Shown: positions 7,011 through 14,833 of the stretch, piece by piece
Layout: the number at the start of each line of letters is the position of its first letter
Numbering within the stretch: the stretch's first letter is position 1
DNA from: a virus
IMG/VR virus record: IMGVR_UViG_3300028384_001457
Coordinates: 1 to 24,229 of that record
Reading direction: 5' to 3' (one strand)
Length of the DNA stretch: 24,229 bases
Program-made: the position numbers and the translations under genes
Notes under the pieces: model-generated
The model's database searches: none
Told to the model about the DNA's origin: nothing
What the model saw: only the letters and a program-made list of their open reading frames with translations

Positions 7011-7706
7011 TTAAAATACACAGTTGATTTCTGGATGATCTATTACATTCTTACTATCAAACTCTGTAAGACTTTTCTCTCGATATACTTCATCGGCTGG
7101 ACACATATTTTTTCTCATAATGGTCATTTCTACAGCACGCCATATTGAATCGACATCAGCCACTGCAGGATTTTCTTGTAGATTATTAAAATGTAAATGT
7201 ACTACACGATAATCTTTCTGTAAGTAATCGAGAAAATCTATAAATTTTTGACTACGATCGACACATTTAAAATCTTCAGTCTGTTCGATCGTATGGCATT
7301 CCATGACACCGCCTACACAGTTAGGATTTGACAATACGTCTCTGATAATAGACCATTCGCCGGCTTCTATATCCATTTTATAGAAGAACTTACCTTCGAT
7401 ATGGCTCATTACTTCTTGAATATTGTTTTCGTCGACATGGCAGTTATTATCGAGATAGTCAAAAGGATGATCTTTGTAATGTACACCAGCATTACAAAAA
7501 CCATATATTTTAGCATTACTGTTTTCTCGCCATGATTGTTCAAATGATATGTCATGATCTAGGCCGAGAGCAAAGAGATTATAGATTGTTGCTATGTCAG
7601 GTACAACATAACCACCATCACCTTGTCGACCAATATGAACGAGATCATTATATAAAAGCGGTCTGCTTTTTCTATATTTTTCTGGGCATTGTATTTCGTG
7701 TATCAT
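7011..7706 (-). CDS. FkbM-like methyltransferase-fold protein
   Basis: A 231-residue protein. HIGRQGDGGYVVPD (26-39) matches the N-terminal [RK]xGxxxDGGY[VL] segment of a subgroup of FkbM-like proteins; LFALGLDHDISFE then takes the place of the first SAM-binding loop and KIYGFCNA of the second strand. FFYKMDIEAGEWSII is the D-x-E-x-x-E motif typical of FkbM enzymes. It resembles but is clearly different from the FkbM-like gene at 1.8-2.4 kb. The start overlaps the upstream membrane-protein stop (ATGA). No signal sequence. It probably methylates a sugar or glycolipid precursor; substrate unknown. Confidence 0.65.
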   Translation of the reverse strand: MIHEIQCPEKYRKSRPLLYNDLVHIGRQGDGGYVVPDIATIYNLFALGLDHDISFEQSWRENSNAKIYGFCNAGVHYKDHPFDYLDNNCHVDENNIQEVMSHIEGKFFYKMDIEAGEWSIIRDVLSNPNCVGGVMECHTIEQTEDFKCVDRSQKFIDFLDYLQKDYRVVHLHFNNLQENPAVADVDSIWRAVEMTIMRKNMCPADEVYREKSLTEFDSKNVIDHPEINCVF

Positions 7707-7993
7707 GCAAATTCCCGCAACAGGGTACTAATTAGCATAAACCCTGACACGGCATTGAGCATAATAAGAGCTCGATCTTTCCAGATAACCGAAACCCATG
7801 TCCAAAGTAAAACACCAAGTGTACCAAAAATTAAATCCCACATCCTGTATTCTGGACCGGCTGATCTCATTGCGAGAGAGGCAAGAATAATGAGCGAAGC
7901 CGCCCACTTTAAGTACCAGTCAAAATTTTCAGGATACCACTTCCGATCAGGTTTGGCTCTCCCGTCGGCACGTTTCATAGGATCGCCGTTCAT
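7703..7993 (-). CDS. Small integral membrane protein (DUF6552-like)
   Basis: A 96-residue protein with a basic, Pro-rich N-terminus and three hydrophobic stretches (about 30-45, 52-70 and 75-92). The segments WYLKWAASLIILASLAMR and WKDRALIMLNAVSGF resemble a small phage and bacterial membrane-protein family that I recall as DUF6552; this is memory-based. The start shares bases with the preceding stop (TAATG). It sits in a run of five small membrane or exported proteins between 7.7 and 9.0 kb, which suggests envelope-directed roles such as superinfection exclusion or lysis control; that is inference. Confidence 0.6.
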   Translation of the reverse strand: MNGDPMKRADGRAKPDRKWYPENFDWYLKWAASLIILASLAMRSAGPEYRMWDLIFGTLGVLLWTWVSVIWKDRALIMLNAVSGFMLISTLLREFA

Positions 7994-8421
7994 TAGAATA
8001 ACTTATCAGTGATCTTATTAATTTTTCTACGAATCTTACGCTTAGCCTTATATTCAGCATCTCGCTTAAAATCATTAACAGCCCAGTCAACAAGACCTGG
8101 CTGTTTGTATTGATTACGACGCTGATTAAAACGAATAGAAGCGCGATAGTCTGGCTTACCATCCATGCCATAGATGATTGGATTGCCCATGTGATCTACA
8201 CTAACACCGTCCCAAACGAGTGTGTTAGGTGAACCGACAGCAGTTGTACCTTGAATAAGAGTACGATTTTGATTAGCACGTGCAGCCTCTACAGCAGCAG
8301 CGCCAGTAGCCTGAATATTTTTTTGTTCAGCAGTACTCGTATCAGTGTAAGTCGATGGTGTAGCAGTAGCACAACCAATCGTAGTAAATGACATAACAGC
8401 TAAAGCAATTGCAGCTTTCAT
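7993..8421 (-). CDS. Exported protein, probable lipoprotein
   Basis: A 142-residue protein from the ATG at 8421, chosen because it overlaps the upstream stop as ATGA and places AGGATGG about 9-10 nt upstream; a frame extension to 8433 (MVTY) is less likely. The N-terminus MKAAIALAVMSFTTIGCAT is a signal sequence ending in T-I-G-C, a slightly atypical lipobox. The mature part is Ala/Thr-rich (AEQKNIQATGAAAVEAARANQ), then SPNTLVWDGVSVDHMGNP, and ends in a very basic tail (KAKRKIRRKINKITDK). The tail could touch nucleic acid or anionic lipid in the periplasm. No family recognised. Confidence 0.6.
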   Translation of the reverse strand: MKAAIALAVMSFTTIGCATATPSTYTDTSTAEQKNIQATGAAAVEAARANQNRTLIQGTTAVGSPNTLVWDGVSVDHMGNPIIYGMDGKPDYRASIRFNQRRNQYKQPGLVDWAVNDFKRDAEYKAKRKIRRKINKITDKLF

Positions 8422-8600
8422 GTAAGTAACCATCCTATTGTGATGAGTGATAAGAGTGCGAAAAATCCAACACCTATCATTTTAAATACAAATCCAATAA
8501 CTTGTGAAGTAAGCCAAAAGAAGCAACCTATTACGAACAGCCAAAAGATAGCTTTAGAAGCAATAACAATAAGACCGATCGCAATAAGTATAGCGTCCAT
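8418..8600 (-). CDS. 60-residue membrane protein
   Basis: An almost wholly hydrophobic protein with two or three predicted membrane segments (residues 2-32 and 35-58) and only two lysines, no arginine. The start shares a base with the upstream stop (TAATG), and the stop overlaps the following lipoprotein gene as ATGA. Its size and hydrophobicity would suit a small holin-like or inner-membrane protein, but there is no recognisable family and the lysozyme is 12 kb away, so no holin call is made. Confidence 0.5.
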   Translation of the reverse strand: MDAILIAIGLIVIASKAIFWLFVIGCFFWLTSQVIGFVFKMIGVGFFALLSLITIGWLLT

Positions 8601-8773
8601 TACTCAGCAACTTCCTCTTCTACAACTTGAGCTGGATCTTGAAGTGTTTCATCACCGACGACCTGAGTCTGTGATTGAATCTCAGCAATCAACTCTGCCA
8701 CAAGCGAATATTGCTGTGTAGCAAGATATTGTAGTACTTTATTTACAGTTTCAACGGGCATGGACGCACGCAT
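8600..8773 (-). CDS. 58-residue conserved small phage protein
   Basis: I place the start at ATG 8773 (MRASMPVETVNKVLQYL) because AAGGAGAATAAT lies directly upstream at ideal spacing; the longer frame to 8812 would run back through the previous gene. The protein has an N-terminal helix of the form PVETVNKVLQYLATQQYSLVAELIAEIQSQ and an acidic tail (VVEEEVAE). Similar short helical proteins occur in other T4-like marine phages. Only one base separates its start from the previous stop codon, and the ribosome site is part of the previous gene's last codons. Function unknown. Confidence 0.55.
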   Translation of the reverse strand: MRASMPVETVNKVLQYLATQQYSLVAELIAEIQSQTQVVGDETLQDPAQVVEEEVAE

Positions 8774-8774
8774 A

Positions 8775-8954
8775 TTATTCTCCTTCAACAAAATTTTCGA
8801 GCCACTTCTCACCTATATCATTGACCTTTGTCATCAAATCATATATGAGTGTCACAGCTCCGTATGTAATATCCCATACAAGGGCCACTGGAAAAATAAG
8901 AAGAAACCGAAGTGTCCTCTTATTTTTTAAATTTCCAATATCTAACTTAAGCAT
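8775..8954 (-). CDS. 59-residue protein with one hydrophobic segment
   Basis: The start is set at ATG 8954 (MLKLDIGNLKNKRT) because GGAG lies 6 nt upstream (TGGAGAAACTTATG); an in-frame ATG at 8966 overlaps that ribosome site and is less likely. A basic N-terminus is followed by LRFLLIFPVALVWDITYGAVTLIYDL, one long hydrophobic stretch that could span the membrane, and an acidic end. It is the first gene after a strong promoter-like sequence at 8978-9006. No family recognised. Confidence 0.5.
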   Translation of the reverse strand: MLKLDIGNLKNKRTLRFLLIFPVALVWDITYGAVTLIYDLMTKVNDIGEKWLENFVEGE

Positions 8955-8977
8955 AAGTTTCTCCATTTGACTAGTCT

Positions 8978-9006
8978 ATTCTACTGCATCTCTCTTAGAA
9001 AGTACA
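8978..9006 (-). promoter_or_regulatory. Sigma70-like (early) promoter before the 8.95-kb gene block
   Basis: On the minus strand TGTACT (9006-9001) and TAGAAT (8983-8978) are separated by exactly 17 nt, followed by AGACTAGTCAAATGGAG leading to the first gene. The same arrangement, TTTAC[A/T]-N17-TAGAATA, occurs before uvsX and before gp43. A 12-nt palindrome (AATAAGCTTATT) sits just upstream, right after the stop of the preceding gene. Confidence 0.55.
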
Positions 9007-9037
9007 CTCTTTTTTAGACTATTTTGGAATAAGCTTA

Positions 9038-9265
9038 TTACTTCTTAAACTTTCCAATATACATGACATAGTTTTCAGCCATATCTTCAGCATAATGTAG
9101 ACTCTTATCACTAAACAATTCAACCCATTGTTCTTCATACTGTTTTGTATGTTGATTGAGTTCTCTACATCTCACAACGATGTGATGTGGATCAACTAAA
9201 ACGGATGCATTACGATTACCATCTTCTGATACAAAATCAGAAATTAAATTCTCACTCATTTTCAT
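9038..9265 (-). CDS. Small protein of unknown function
   Basis: About 75 residues from the ATG at 9265 (MKMSENLISDF); ATGs at 9277 and 9259 are alternatives. AGGA lies 3 nt before 9265 and 9 nt before 9259, so 9259 (MSENLISDF) may be the true start. The protein is soluble and charged, with a central ASVLVDPHHIVVRCRELNQ and a C-terminal YAEDMAENYVMYIGKFKK. It overlaps the end of the DUF3310-like gene. No family recognised. Confidence 0.5.
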   Translation of the reverse strand: MKMSENLISDFVSEDGNRNASVLVDPHHIVVRCRELNQHTKQYEEQWVELFSDKSLHYAEDMAENYVMYIGKFKK

Positions 9266-9539
9266 ATATCCTATCATGCTCGTACAACGCTAATAAAGAG
9301 TAGTGAATAATTTTCATCAGGTCTTTACGCCATACATCAGGCGTGTCGCCCTTCTTACCATATCTACCATTGTATTTATCTACATTGCCAAGAAAGAAAC
9401 CAAGACCGTGGCCTCGATCTACAATAACTTCACTGGATTGAAAACCACCATGACCATAGTGGCCACTATATGTAGAATCAATGTACTGCGATACTTCATG
9501 AAGTATCTCATCTTCTCTAAACTTATAGTCAATCTTCAT
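9252..9539 (-). CDS. DUF3310-like (SaV-type) small phage protein
   Basis: A 95-residue protein. SSEVIVDRGHGLGFFLGNVDKYNGRYGKKGDTPDVWRKDLMKIIHYSLLAL follows the DUF3310 pattern: E-x-I-D, then G-x-x-x-G-N-x-x-K-Y-x-x-R-x-x-K-K-G, a variable loop, D-L-x-K and an aromatic helix. That family is widespread in phages; it is sometimes called nucleotide-kinase-like but no activity is established. The N-terminus (KFREDEILHEVSQYIDSTY) is typical of the myovirus subgroup. It overlaps both neighbours slightly (11 and 14 nt). It lies just downstream of the helicase gene, so a DNA-metabolism role is plausible. Confidence 0.7.
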   Translation of the reverse strand: MKIDYKFREDEILHEVSQYIDSTYSGHYGHGGFQSSEVIVDRGHGLGFFLGNVDKYNGRYGKKGDTPDVWRKDLMKIIHYSLLALYEHDRIYENE

Positions 9540-9708
9540 AATCTTCTATACTCACAATTGTATCTTTAATAATGTCTTCGTAATCGCCATTAGATAAACA
9601 ACGCACAACGAGTCTATCACTCTGTGGATTGTTATATTTAATTTCACCAATGACAGCGAGAGGTTCACCAGTTTTCCAGTGTTTAAATGTTACTTTCTTT
9701 ATTTCCAT
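9529..9708 (-). CDS. 59-residue protein between gp41 and DUF3310
   Basis: The frame begins at ATG 9708, 10 nt inside the end of the helicase gene, and ends 11 nt inside the DUF3310-like gene. It reads MEIKKVTFKHWKTGEPLAVI, then GEIKYNNPQSDRLVVRC, with an acidic end (IVSIEDYED). The alternating hydrophobic pattern suggests a small beta barrel. Without it a gap of about 160 bases would be left in an otherwise fully packed operon. No family recognised. Confidence 0.6.
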   Translation of the reverse strand: MEIKKVTFKHWKTGEPLAVIGEIKYNNPQSDRLVVRCLSNGDYEDIIKDTIVSIEDYED

Positions 9709-11093
9709 GAATCAAATATCGTCTTATCCACTTTTTCTTTCTTTAGACCTGCACCAAACTCTGTTCTATCCATCACAGGTCCGTCATCTTTCATAATATC
9801 TTGTTGTGCAGACTGCTCAACATCATAGATCTTCATTCGAGCTCGATCAACACCGACTACGAATCGACGGTGCATACCGGGATCGTTGTAACGGTTTTTG
9901 AGCTGTTTGATGAGTAGCTGTCCAAGACTTTCGAGTTCTTCCGAAGAGATCGCGGCAAACATAAAGTCCGCAGTAGCGGGCAGTCCGAAGGATTCGCTTG
10001 TGTCCTCAAGACCCACGTCCGACGATGTGAAGCCCGTTCGATTTGTTTGCGTCGCTGTAAAGATCGGTAGGTTGTATTCAACTGCAAGTCCTCTTAATTC
10101 TTCTGCAATGGCTTTAACAAGTGTATAGCTGTTTACGTTTGATCCTCCACGAATACGAGATGATGTGCAGAGGTTTAAATAGTCAATATAGATAATATCC
10201 GGTACAAACTTTTTCTTCATCTTTAATTCATTGAGTAGATGCCTAAAATGCCCAGATCCAACAGATGCCGTAGGATATTCTTTGACGATAAGCTTACCGG
10301 TCGTTTTATTACGTATGCGCTGTATCTTAGTTTGATAGGTCTCGCGTGGGTAAGTTTCGAGATCATTCAATGGTATCGACATGAGATTGGCATCGATACG
10401 TTCTGAGATTCTTTCCTCGGCCATTTCTAATGTAATATACAACACATTCTTACCAGCCATAAGATTAGCTGCAGCGAAGTGACACATCATTAACGTTTTA
10501 CCAACACCGGTACCAGCCAAGATAACGTTAAGTGTCTTGCGAGGAATGCCACCTCGAGTAATCTTATTGAGATAGTCAATGTCGAATGGAACGCGTTCTA
10601 CCACCTTATGATAGAAGTCATATCGCGCATCGTAATCTTCAAGAAAATCATGACCGATGTGTGTATCGAATGACACCGATAGCGCGTCTGACAAGATCTC
10701 AGGCAGTGCCCCTTTATCTTTATCAGTCTTACCGTCGATAACCTGAATCGATTCCATGATGGCATTATAGATTGCTTTGTCTTGACACCATTTTTCTGTT
10801 TGTGTGATCAACCAGTCATAGTCGTTATTTGGTTGACTAATACTACCGAGAACATCAAGTGTTTCTTTATACAGATGATCGTTGAGTGTCTTATTGCCAA
10901 TATCAATCTTAAGAGAAGATATTGAAGGACAGCTATTGTAGTTTTCAAAGTACTCACGTATAGCTGCATATACTTCGCGATGTTCTGCAAGGTTAAAATA
11001 GTCTGACTTTATGTAAGGAAGTGCAGCACGAATATATTCTTCGTTATGAATAAGATTCGAGAATATTACTTCTTCCATTGAAAGATCTGTCAT
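9699..11093 (-). CDS. 41: Replicative DnaB-type DNA helicase (T4 gp41-like)
   Basis: A 464-residue RecA-fold hexameric helicase. The N-terminal domain (about 1-150) is of the DnaB/gp41 helical type. The motor domain starts near 165: GTGVGKT (194-200) is Walker A; IIYIDYLNLC is Walker B; TATQTNR is the sensor (H3) motif; LKNRYNDPGMHRRFVVGVD is the H4 region with the arginine finger. These features and the position two genes from uvsX identify it as the T4 gp41 homologue that unwinds DNA ahead of gp43. It starts on the base shared with the stop of a 30-residue gene (TAATG). T4 gp41 is of similar length (475). No primase gene is in the window. Confidence 0.93.
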   Translation of the reverse strand: MTDLSMEEVIFSNLIHNEEYIRAALPYIKSDYFNLAEHREVYAAIREYFENYNSCPSISSLKIDIGNKTLNDHLYKETLDVLGSISQPNNDYDWLITQTEKWCQDKAIYNAIMESIQVIDGKTDKDKGALPEILSDALSVSFDTHIGHDFLEDYDARYDFYHKVVERVPFDIDYLNKITRGGIPRKTLNVILAGTGVGKTLMMCHFAAANLMAGKNVLYITLEMAEERISERIDANLMSIPLNDLETYPRETYQTKIQRIRNKTTGKLIVKEYPTASVGSGHFRHLLNELKMKKKFVPDIIYIDYLNLCTSSRIRGGSNVNSYTLVKAIAEELRGLAVEYNLPIFTATQTNRTGFTSSDVGLEDTSESFGLPATADFMFAAISSEELESLGQLLIKQLKNRYNDPGMHRRFVVGVDRARMKIYDVEQSAQQDIMKDDGPVMDRTEFGAGLKKEKVDKTIFDSWK

Positions 11094-11185
11094 TAATCAT
11101 CATCTCCGCCTTTGATATTCCAACAGTATATCATAAGTGGGATACCAAGTAAAATCAGTGCTATCTCAGTACTATCTATTGTCAT
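11093..11185 (-). CDS. 30-residue single-span membrane peptide
   Basis: A mini gene between uvsX and gp41: ATG at 11185, stop sharing one base with the gp41 start. It reads MTIDSTEIALILLGIPLMIY, then CWNIKGGDDD: a short polar head, one hydrophobic helix of about 14-17 residues, and an acidic tail. The 4-nt gap to the uvsX stop and the TAATG link to gp41 support translation; no strong ribosome site is seen, so it may depend on coupling. Function unknown. Confidence 0.5.
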   Translation of the reverse strand: MTIDSTEIALILLGIPLMIYCWNIKGGDDD

Positions 11186-11189
11186 AAGA

Positions 11190-12245
11190 TCAATCATTCA
11201 TAAATTCCTCGACTTCTTCGTCTTTAATGATAGATGTATGTGCAACTGAATATGTATTCTTTACATAATCAGCGAAACCAGATTGTGTTAGAATAGGCAT
11301 CCAGAAGTCCGCAGTGTCTGTGTCTTTAGCACGAACTTTCGTACCAACCAATTCACCGGTTGATGTATCAACTCGCTGATACCATCCATTCGAGGGCTTG
11401 GCTACAAAGCCTCCTTCCATGGCAATGTCAAGGAGTCCACTCCATTTAGAAAGACCACCATTATGAGTAACAGTAACAGGAATTTTAGATTTTTCTCTAA
11501 CATGACGGGACTTCTCCACATTGATGATAAAGTTATACCCTACAACATCTTTGCCTTCTTTTTCTTGTTGTCGGCCAATGATATATATGTTATCAGCTGA
11601 GTAGTACGAACCTGTACCACCACCAACAATGTCTTTCGGGAATAGACTCATCTCTTTATACGTGTGATTTACCACGACCATTGGAATGTCTTTGAGAGTA
11701 AGATGCGGTGTAACCATACGGAACAACGACTTGATTTGTTTTGCGCGGGACATATCAGCCACAGCTTTCTCATTAAGTGCATCCTCTACTTCTTTCTTCG
11801 AAGCCAAGTTACCAATCGAATCGACAATAACAATGAGCTTATCACCACGATCAACTTGATCGAGCTGTTTCATGATATCAAATTTTAGTTGCTCAACATC
11901 AGTGATAGGAGTATGTAAGACCCTGTCACTATCGATGCCAAAGCTATCGAAGTAAGACTGAGGAGTACCAAATTCAGAATCGTAGAAAAGTAGGGCCGCG
12001 TCTTCATATTTGTCCATGTATGCTTTAGCCATGAGTAGACTAAAGGCTGTCTTAAAGTGTTTGGAAGGACCAGCCCACATCGTTAGGCCGGGAGTAAGAC
12101 CACCATCGAGTCGACCAGAAAGGGCAACATTGATAACAGGAATGGCGGTAGGAATCATGTCTTTTTGTGTAAAGAACTTCGATTCAGTGAGAACCGAAGT
12201 GTCTTTGATAGTAGAGTTTTTCTTTAGTTTAGCAAGTACGCTCAT
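11190..12245 (-). CDS. uvsX: UvsX recombinase (RecA/Rad51-like)
   Basis: A 351-residue T4 UvsX-type strand-exchange protein, close to the 391 residues of T4. GPSKHFKT (59-66) is the Walker A loop in the SKxxKT form seen in UvsX, LIVIVDSIGNL is Walker B, and VVNHTYKEMSLFPKDIVGGGTGSYYSADNI covers loop L1/L2. The C-terminus is acidic (KDEEVEEFMND), as in T4 UvsX, where the tail modulates ssDNA binding. GGAG lies 5 nt before the ATG. A promoter-like TTTACA-N17-TAGAAT sits 32 nt upstream. With gp41 and gp43 nearby, it forms the recombination-dependent replication module. Confidence 0.95.
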   Translation of the reverse strand: MSVLAKLKKNSTIKDTSVLTESKFFTQKDMIPTAIPVINVALSGRLDGGLTPGLTMWAGPSKHFKTAFSLLMAKAYMDKYEDAALLFYDSEFGTPQSYFDSFGIDSDRVLHTPITDVEQLKFDIMKQLDQVDRGDKLIVIVDSIGNLASKKEVEDALNEKAVADMSRAKQIKSLFRMVTPHLTLKDIPMVVVNHTYKEMSLFPKDIVGGGTGSYYSADNIYIIGRQQEKEGKDVVGYNFIINVEKSRHVREKSKIPVTVTHNGGLSKWSGLLDIAMEGGFVAKPSNGWYQRVDTSTGELVGTKVRAKDTDTADFWMPILTQSGFADYVKNTYSVAHTSIIKDEEVEEFMND

Positions 12246-12276
12246 GGCTTCTCCATTTGGTGAACGATAATGCTAT

Positions 12277-12305
12277 ATTCTACCACACATCTCGAGGATT
12301 GTAAA
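12277..12305 (-). promoter_or_regulatory. Sigma70-like (early) promoter for uvsX
   Basis: On the minus strand TTTACA (12305-12300) and TAGAAT (12282-12277) lie exactly 17 nt apart in the 60-nt gap before uvsX. TAGAAT continues as TAGAATATAGC. A start about 7 nt downstream would leave a roughly 25-nt leader containing CAAATGGAG, the ribosome site also seen at two other promoters in the window. Confidence 0.65.
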
Positions 12306-14042
12306 CTACATATTGACAGCTAAAATAGGATGCTGAAATTCTATATCGGCTTGCTTTAGCTCTTCATAGTCACGATGTATATCTATATGACGATATTTTC
12401 TACGGGCATTTTCTTCTTTTAAAACTTGATGATCTAACTTTACAAAACTAATGTAGTGTTGATGAGATAGATTATTAGGTTGACAAAGTATTTGATGCCA
12501 TCCTTCTTCTGCAAATTTTAATTCACCAGTATTATAGAGCTCGAACACATTTTGAGGATTAAACTGATCAGCTTTATGAATTATCATAAAATCACGAAGA
12601 CAAGTGTTTACATGTGGTAACATAATTTCTTCGTGGGCATGCCGCGGATCTAAAATATCAATTAGCTTTCTTGTAAAATGATGAAAACCTAATACAATAT
12701 TTTCATTATATGCTTTAGATATAAGAGCAGGAAGAACCTCAGCCAGTTCAGGCTGTGGCTGCGTATCATATCTCATGCGTATGACAATATCATGATCATC
12801 AATAAAATCTCTATACGCCATAGCATAAGCTAACTGCTGTTTGTTTTGATTTGCAAAACCTTTTCTATTGTTTATCACTGACAGTAAATTATGTTTCGCA
12901 GTTTCTACAGATCCAGACATAGATGAATCATTTTGCCATTTTTCTGGCAAGGCCGTAAGATCCCAATCTGAATCTCTAAATTTTCGATATATGCTAATAT
13001 ACTTTCTTATGACATCTCGCGATGAATTTAAAACAGCAGGCTCCTCATGATATCGATTAATATATGGTTTAGCAGGTTGGCCTGTCCATGACGTACAAAA
13101 GATATCAGCTTCAGGTAGCATTTCCCGCATAGCCTTAATATTTTTTTCTGGAAATGCTTCTGACTGCCGAGGTAATCTACCACTAAACAACACAGCTACT
13201 TTTAATTTTTTTTCTAGTATAGGATAATCAGGAAAATCAGTTTGCTTGAACATCAAATCTTTTCTTGTTTCTACAGGTCTATCTGCAACAAATTTTATAT
13301 CTGTAACTTTAAATGGTGGATTAAAATAAGATTTGATACCGGGTCTGAGTAAATCACTTGTTAATTTTATATGACCTTCCCAGCAGGCAGCTGGTTTCTT
13401 TTTATAGGCTTCGCATAACATTTGCCACCATCCTGATTCACCACCTTGTAATCTTTTTTGATTATGTAATTCTTCCATATAATCAATGTCAAAACGAGAT
13501 GCATGATGAATGATCAAACAGTCACCGAAATGCTGAGTAAGTTGAGGATCGAAGCTTTCACTGTTATTAGGTAAAAAACAAACAGGTCTCTTTGAATTTG
13601 CTACTGTCTCAGTATAGGTAAGTAAACATTCTAGGAGTTTATTTCCCCATTCTAAATCCCATCTAAATCGCATAATCACTGGATATTTTCTATCCAACTC
13701 ATTATGCTTTATCATTCTGCCGTGAATTAGAATTTGTTTAGATCTATGTTTACCTTTGGATCGCTCACGCAAAGATGACTCATATCTTTCTTTTTCTTGA
13801 CCTGAGACACCTTCGCGCAGTTTTTGAATGGCTACTTCATGTTGTTCTTTATATGGATTATAATGCATATCAACATCAGGAAAAAAATCAATCCAATCAT
13901 GTTGTTTTTGATTTTCGTGTTCCCAAGCACCATAATATATGTCGTAACACTCGCCAAATGAATTTTCTATTCTTTGTTTAATTTCTTCAGGATTTTTTGG
14001 CAGTAAACCTGATACTACGATAGCAGCTTTTGTTCTCTTCAT
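12306..14042 (-). CDS. Two-domain glycosyltransferase-like protein (internal duplication)
   Basis: A 578-residue protein made of two copies of one domain (about 4-240 and 280-545). Shared landmarks: KAAIVVSGLLP / KVAVLFSGRLP at the start; CYDIYYGAW / EADIFCTSW; an R-x-R-x-D site, IMRFRWD (123-129) and VIRMRYD (420-426); and a G-W pair, SGWW (203-206) and EEGWH (512-516). The next gene upstream is a third copy. Each copy opens with a beta strand and ends strand 2 with W, and the RxRxDT motif resembles the TDT/DxD site of WavE-type glycosyltransferases. No membrane segment. ATGA overlap with the upstream copy. It probably decorates a surface glycan; activity and fold are inferred. Confidence 0.6.
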   Translation of the reverse strand: MKRTKAAIVVSGLLPKNPEEIKQRIENSFGECYDIYYGAWEHENQKQHDWIDFFPDVDMHYNPYKEQHEVAIQKLREGVSGQEKERYESSLRERSKGKHRSKQILIHGRMIKHNELDRKYPVIMRFRWDLEWGNKLLECLLTYTETVANSKRPVCFLPNNSESFDPQLTQHFGDCLIIHHASRFDIDYMEELHNQKRLQGGESGWWQMLCEAYKKKPAACWEGHIKLTSDLLRPGIKSYFNPPFKVTDIKFVADRPVETRKDLMFKQTDFPDYPILEKKLKVAVLFSGRLPRQSEAFPEKNIKAMREMLPEADIFCTSWTGQPAKPYINRYHEEPAVLNSSRDVIRKYISIYRKFRDSDWDLTALPEKWQNDSSMSGSVETAKHNLLSVINNRKGFANQNKQQLAYAMAYRDFIDDHDIVIRMRYDTQPQPELAEVLPALISKAYNENIVLGFHHFTRKLIDILDPRHAHEEIMLPHVNTCLRDFMIIHKADQFNPQNVFELYNTGELKFAEEGWHQILCQPNNLSHQHYISFVKLDHQVLKEENARRKYRHIDIHRDYEELKQADIEFQHPILAVNM

Positions 14043-14833
14043 AATATGTGTTCGTTTCCTACAGTACTAAAGCATATAGATGCGATTTGATTAGGATTAC
14101 TTCGTAGTGTAACTATTCCATTCCAACATGTTCCCATGCATGTTTGTGGTACATCTTGATCTCTTATAAGTGTATCATACCACCCATTTTCAGCCCATCT
14201 GATTTCTTTATCAGCGTACTTTTGTAATGCTAAATCAGGATTAAACGTTTTTGGATTGTATGCTATGAGCCAATCTGATAAGCCTTCTGACGCATCTGAT
14301 GTGTACTTATTCCACCCAAGTGCATGTTTCTTATAATCCGCGTCGATCGTTTCAAATCCAATTGGCTTTTTATGCTCTAACACCATGTCCATAAGTGTTA
14401 AAAACATCTTTTTATATTGTGTATCAATATGAGTATCAGGTCTAACACGAAGAACTAAATCATAATCTTTATCGCGAACAAAATCGTTATACATATAGAT
14501 ATGACTTAAAAACTGCTTTACGTTATGAAATTTTCTGCGTCTACTTACTGAAGATATATCTGATATATCTTTTGGATGATATGGTCGACCTTCTTCTTTG
14601 GCCTTTCTCATCATTTCAATTGTTACTTCTATATGTGCTTTTCCACAGTGATAGTGAGGATGAGGCTCGTCATAATATACATGAAAGCCTACTTCGTTAC
14701 TTCTTTGATCTGGTCTATCCCATGTACCTAAAAATATATCAGCTTCTGGAAATATCTCTCTCCAAGTCTCATAATTTTCGCGAATATCCATGTCTTCTGT
14801 TATAAGACCGCTACATAATATTGCTACTTTCAT
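14039..14833 (-). CDS. Single-domain glycosyltransferase-like protein
   Basis: A 264-residue protein homologous to each half of the following gene: MKVAILCSGLI at the start, FPEADIFLGTWDRP (28-41), YDLVLRVRPDTHID (124-137) and RWAENGWYDTLI (212-223). The intact RPDT makes it the best candidate for a metal and sugar-nucleotide site; its relatives downstream have RWDL and RYDT. The middle VKQFLSHIYMYNDFV is a conserved helix also recognisable in the copies (KQQLAYAMAYRDFI). Both ends are ATGA overlaps, with the HAD gene before and the two-domain protein after. WavE or exostosin-like enzymes are the nearest families I can name; unproven. Confidence 0.6.
   Translation of the reverse strand: MKVAILCSGLITEDMDIRENYETWREIFPEADIFLGTWDRPDQRSNEVGFHVYYDEPHPHYHCGKAHIEVTIEMMRKAKEEGRPYHPKDISDISSVSRRRKFHNVKQFLSHIYMYNDFVRDKDYDLVLRVRPDTHIDTQYKKMFLTLMDMVLEHKKPIGFETIDADYKKHALGWNKYTSDASEGLSDWLIAYNPKTFNPDLALQKYADKEIRWAENGWYDTLIRDQDVPQTCMGTCWNGIVTLRSNPNQIASICFSTVGNEHIL

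Noticed and set aside
7689-8012. Plus-strand 107-residue frame
   Set aside because: Antisense to the three-span membrane protein, which has coupling to both neighbours.
8418-8600. Holin call for the 60-residue membrane protein
   Set aside because: Hydrophobicity alone is not enough; it is 12 kb from lysozyme and lacks a recognised holin signature.
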